This document shows positions 5,652 through 7,342 of a DNA stretch of 7,342 bases, piece after piece. The notes beneath the pieces are model-generated. The model saw only the letters and a program-made list of their open reading frames with translations, made no database searches and was not told where the DNA came from. Source of the stretch: a bacterium (lineage in GTDB: Bacteria; UBP14; UBA6098; B30-G16). The DNA is taken from assembly GCA_027007865.1 (NCBI GenBank), contig JALTEE010000129.1, positions 2,470-9,811 of the forward strand, written 5' to 3'. Position 1 is the stretch's first letter, and each line of letters opens with the position of its first letter. A program made the position numbers and the translations under genes.

Positions 5652-7106
5652 ATGCAGCATTCGATATTGAAAAAAATAGATAATTATCATTGGGAGATAT
5701 CGCAGTCTTTTCAGCACGGGATGCGTGTTCCCGGAATGATTTTCGCAACCGAGAAAATGCTCGAACATATCATTCGAGAAGATGCTTTTAAGCAGGTTGC
5801 TAATGTGGCAACGCTGCCGGGAATAGTAAAATATTCGATGGCAATGCCCGATATTCATTGGGGATATGGCTTTCCGATTGGCGGTGTTGCTGCTATGGAT
5901 GCTGAAAACGGTATCGTTTCACCCGGCGGTGTCGGATACGATATCAATTGCGGTGTTCGCCTCGTCAGAACTGACCTAACATTTCGGGATATCAAGCATA
6001 AATTGAAACAACTCGTCGATTTGATTTTCAAAAAAGTTCCGTGTGGAGTCGGCTCTCGTGGGAAAATATCGCTTACAAATCGCGAATTGGACGATGTTCT
6101 CGCAAATGGTTCTCATTGGGCGGTTTCGAATGGATACGGTTGGAGCAAAGACCTCGAAGCAACAGAGGAAAGCGGGCGAATGGATTTTGCCGACCCTTCG
6201 CAGATATCTCAGCGAGCGCGAAAACGAGGACACGACCAACTCGGAACACTTGGCAGCGGAAATCATTTTTTGGAAATTCAGAAAATAACAACAATCTACG
6301 ATGAAGAAATAGCGCAGAAATGGGGACTTTTTAAAAATCAAATTGTCGTTATGATACATTGCGGTTCGAGAGGGCTCGGACACCAAGTTTGCGATGAATT
6401 CGAGCATAGACTTATTCCGATGCTTCCGCAGTTCGATTTCGATTTACCGGATAGGCAGCTCGCTTGTGCGCCGATAAATTCCGAAATCGGCAGACAATAT
6501 CTGGCTGCGATGGCTGCCGCTGCAAATTTCGCCTGGGCAAACAGACAAATCATTATGCACTGGGTCAGGGAAGCATTTTCCGAAATTTTCGGCAGAAACG
6601 CAGCGAAAATCGGAATGAAACTCGTCTATGATGTAACGCATAACATCGCAAAATTTGAAAAGCATATTCTCGATGGACAGATGAAAAGGTTGCTGGTTCA
6701 TCGAAAAGGTGCTACGAGAGCATTTTGCGCCGGAAGAGAAGAACTTTCGAGAAAATATCGCGAGACGGGACAGCCTGTTATAATTCCCGGAGATATGGGG
6801 CGAGCGAGTTTTGTTCTCGTGGGAACGGAGAGGGCGATGACTGAGACTTTCGGTTCGACCTCCCATGGAGCGGGGCGATATATGTCCCGCCGAGCAGCGA
6901 TTAAAAAAATACGAGCGCAGGGGAGAAAAATCGATAGAGAACTTGCAACGAAGGGAATTTATATTAGGTGGGAAGGAAGAAACACGCTATACGAAGAAGC
7001 GCCAGAAGCATATAAAGATGTGAACGATGTCGTCGAAGCGGTTGTGGGAGCAGGAATATCGAAAAGAGTGGCGAAGATGATTCCGCTCGGTGTGGTAAAA
7101 GGCTAA
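5652..7106 (+). CDS. rtcB: RNA-splicing ligase RtcB
   Basis: RtcB joins RNA ends carrying 2',3'-cyclic phosphate or 3'-phosphate to 5'-OH ends, using GTP and Mn2+, in tRNA splicing or RNA repair in the cytoplasm. At 484 residues it matches the long form (about 480 in Pyrococcus) rather than the 408-residue E. coli form. The diagnostic motifs are in order: MPDIHWGYGFPIGGVA (65-80), GGVGYDINCGVRL (92-104) with metal ligands D97 and C100, GTLGSGNHFLEIQ (198-210) with N204 and H205, HCGSRGLGHQV (236-246) with H236, YDVTHNIAKFE (326-336) with H330, and STSHGAGRY (402-410) with H405, the expected guanylylated histidine. Nothing essential looks missing. The start is supported by AAGG at 5642-5645, six bases upstream. 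The gene is separated from the surface operon by a terminator, and no archease or rtcA gene is visible beside it. Confidence 0.97.
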   Translation: MQHSILKKIDNYHWEISQSFQHGMRVPGMIFATEKMLEHIIREDAFKQVANVATLPGIVKYSMAMPDIHWGYGFPIGGVAAMDAENGIVSPGGVGYDINCGVRLVRTDLTFRDIKHKLKQLVDLIFKKVPCGVGSRGKISLTNRELDDVLANGSHWAVSNGYGWSKDLEATEESGRMDFADPSQISQRARKRGHDQLGTLGSGNHFLEIQKITTIYDEEIAQKWGLFKNQIVVMIHCGSRGLGHQVCDEFEHRLIPMLPQFDFDLPDRQLACAPINSEIGRQYLAAMAAAANFAWANRQIIMHWVREAFSEIFGRNAAKIGMKLVYDVTHNIAKFEKHILDGQMKRLLVHRKGATRAFCAGREELSRKYRETGQPVIIPGDMGRASFVLVGTERAMTETFGSTSHGAGRYMSRRAAIKKIRAQGRKIDRELATKGIYIRWEGRNTLYEEAPEAYKDVNDVVEAVVGAGISKRVAKMIPLGVVKG

Positions 7107-7176
7107 TATACAGTATTGCATTATATTAAGGTGAGTTATGAATATTATATTATGATATTATTGCTATAAGATCTTG

Positions 7177-7182
7177 TATAAT
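7177..7182 (+). promoter_or_regulatory. Candidate -10 element upstream of the last gene
   Basis: A perfect TATAAT lies 22 bases before the ATG at 7205. No convincing TTGACA-like -35 sits 16-18 bases upstream, and the whole gap 7107-7204 is AT-rich, so this may be chance. If real, the 5' leader would be very short, about 15 bases. Confidence 0.3.
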
Positions 7183-7189
7183 AAGATAT

Positions 7190-7195
7190 AAGGAG
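7190..7195 (+). promoter_or_regulatory. Ribosome binding site of the last gene
   Basis: AAGGAG lies nine bases before the ATG at 7205. It supports that start and the reality of the gene, which is cut by the window edge. Confidence 0.7.
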
Positions 7196-7204
7196 CGTAA
7201 TAAA

Positions 7205-7342
7205 ATGAAAAAGTGTTTATTCCAAATGCTAACTTTGTTGATTTCGTCGGTCTTCGCTTTTGCGCCCGGCAAGCCGACCGGAAATGTTCCCAAAATGCAG
7301 ACTAATCTTGTTGCAAGAACCGCCGATGGTTTCCGATGCAGT
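7205..7342 (+). CDS. Secreted protein, N-terminus only (3' end beyond window)
   Basis: Forty-six codons are visible and remain open at the right edge. The start has AAGGAG nine bases upstream. Residues 1-20 are a Sec signal peptide: basic MKK, hydrophobic LTLLISSVFAFA, likely cleavage after FAFA before PGKP. The remaining 26 residues (including NVPKMQTNLVARTADG) do not identify a family. It lies 98 bases after rtcB with a possible promoter of its own, so it is probably not co-transcribed with rtcB. Confidence 0.7.
   Translation, partial: MKKCLFQMLTLLISSVFAFAPGKPTGNVPKMQTNLVARTADGFRCS

Noticed and set aside
5976..6407. Minus-strand ORF of 143 codons opposite rtcB
   Set aside because: It lies entirely within rtcB, whose motifs are intact, and has no binding site or family features. 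It is a shadow frame, as is the 140-codon minus-strand ORF at 6444-6866.

Overview
The window reads as chromosomal DNA from a Gram-negative, probably uncultured bacterium. The style of its secreted proteins (Cys-bracketed Ig/PKD-like modules, an MNYQGK-type secreted domain, phage-fibre-like segments, Shine-Dalgarno-led genes, moderately AT-rich DNA) recalls the Fibrobacteres-Chlorobi-Bacteroidetes group or candidate phyla such as Cloacimonadota or WOR-3. That placement is inference from protein style only; no rRNA or other marker gene is present.

Layout, all on the + strand. Positions 1-2187 hold the C-terminal part of a large repetitive extracellular protein; its reading frame is open to the left edge. 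Positions 2207-4201 encode a secreted, probably beta-helical protein with an FN3-like domain near the C-terminus. Positions 4223-5437 encode a secreted fibre-like protein: an N-terminal MNYQGK domain, a 22-unit hexapeptide array, and a C-terminal half that resembles phage tail fibres. The three genes are about 20 bases apart and end at a strong intrinsic terminator (5485-5542), so they look like one transcription unit for cell-surface or exported structural proteins, plausibly adhesins.

After the terminator, about 110 bases carry a possible promoter. Then comes rtcB (5652-7106), a long-form RNA-splicing ligase with every catalytic motif visible. It is a housekeeping RNA repair gene, apparently transcribed on its own and functionally unrelated to the surface operon. 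A 98-base AT-rich gap follows, with a TATAAT element and a good ribosome binding site, leading into the first 46 codons of another secreted protein (7205 to the right edge).

The most notable part is the third gene. Its hexapeptide array is organised in a 30-residue super-period, sits between a secreted domain and phage-fibre-like domains, and lacks the usual C-terminal self-cleaving chaperone. I saw no tRNA, rRNA, CRISPR array, transposase or insertion sequence. No stretch over 300 bases lacks a gene.
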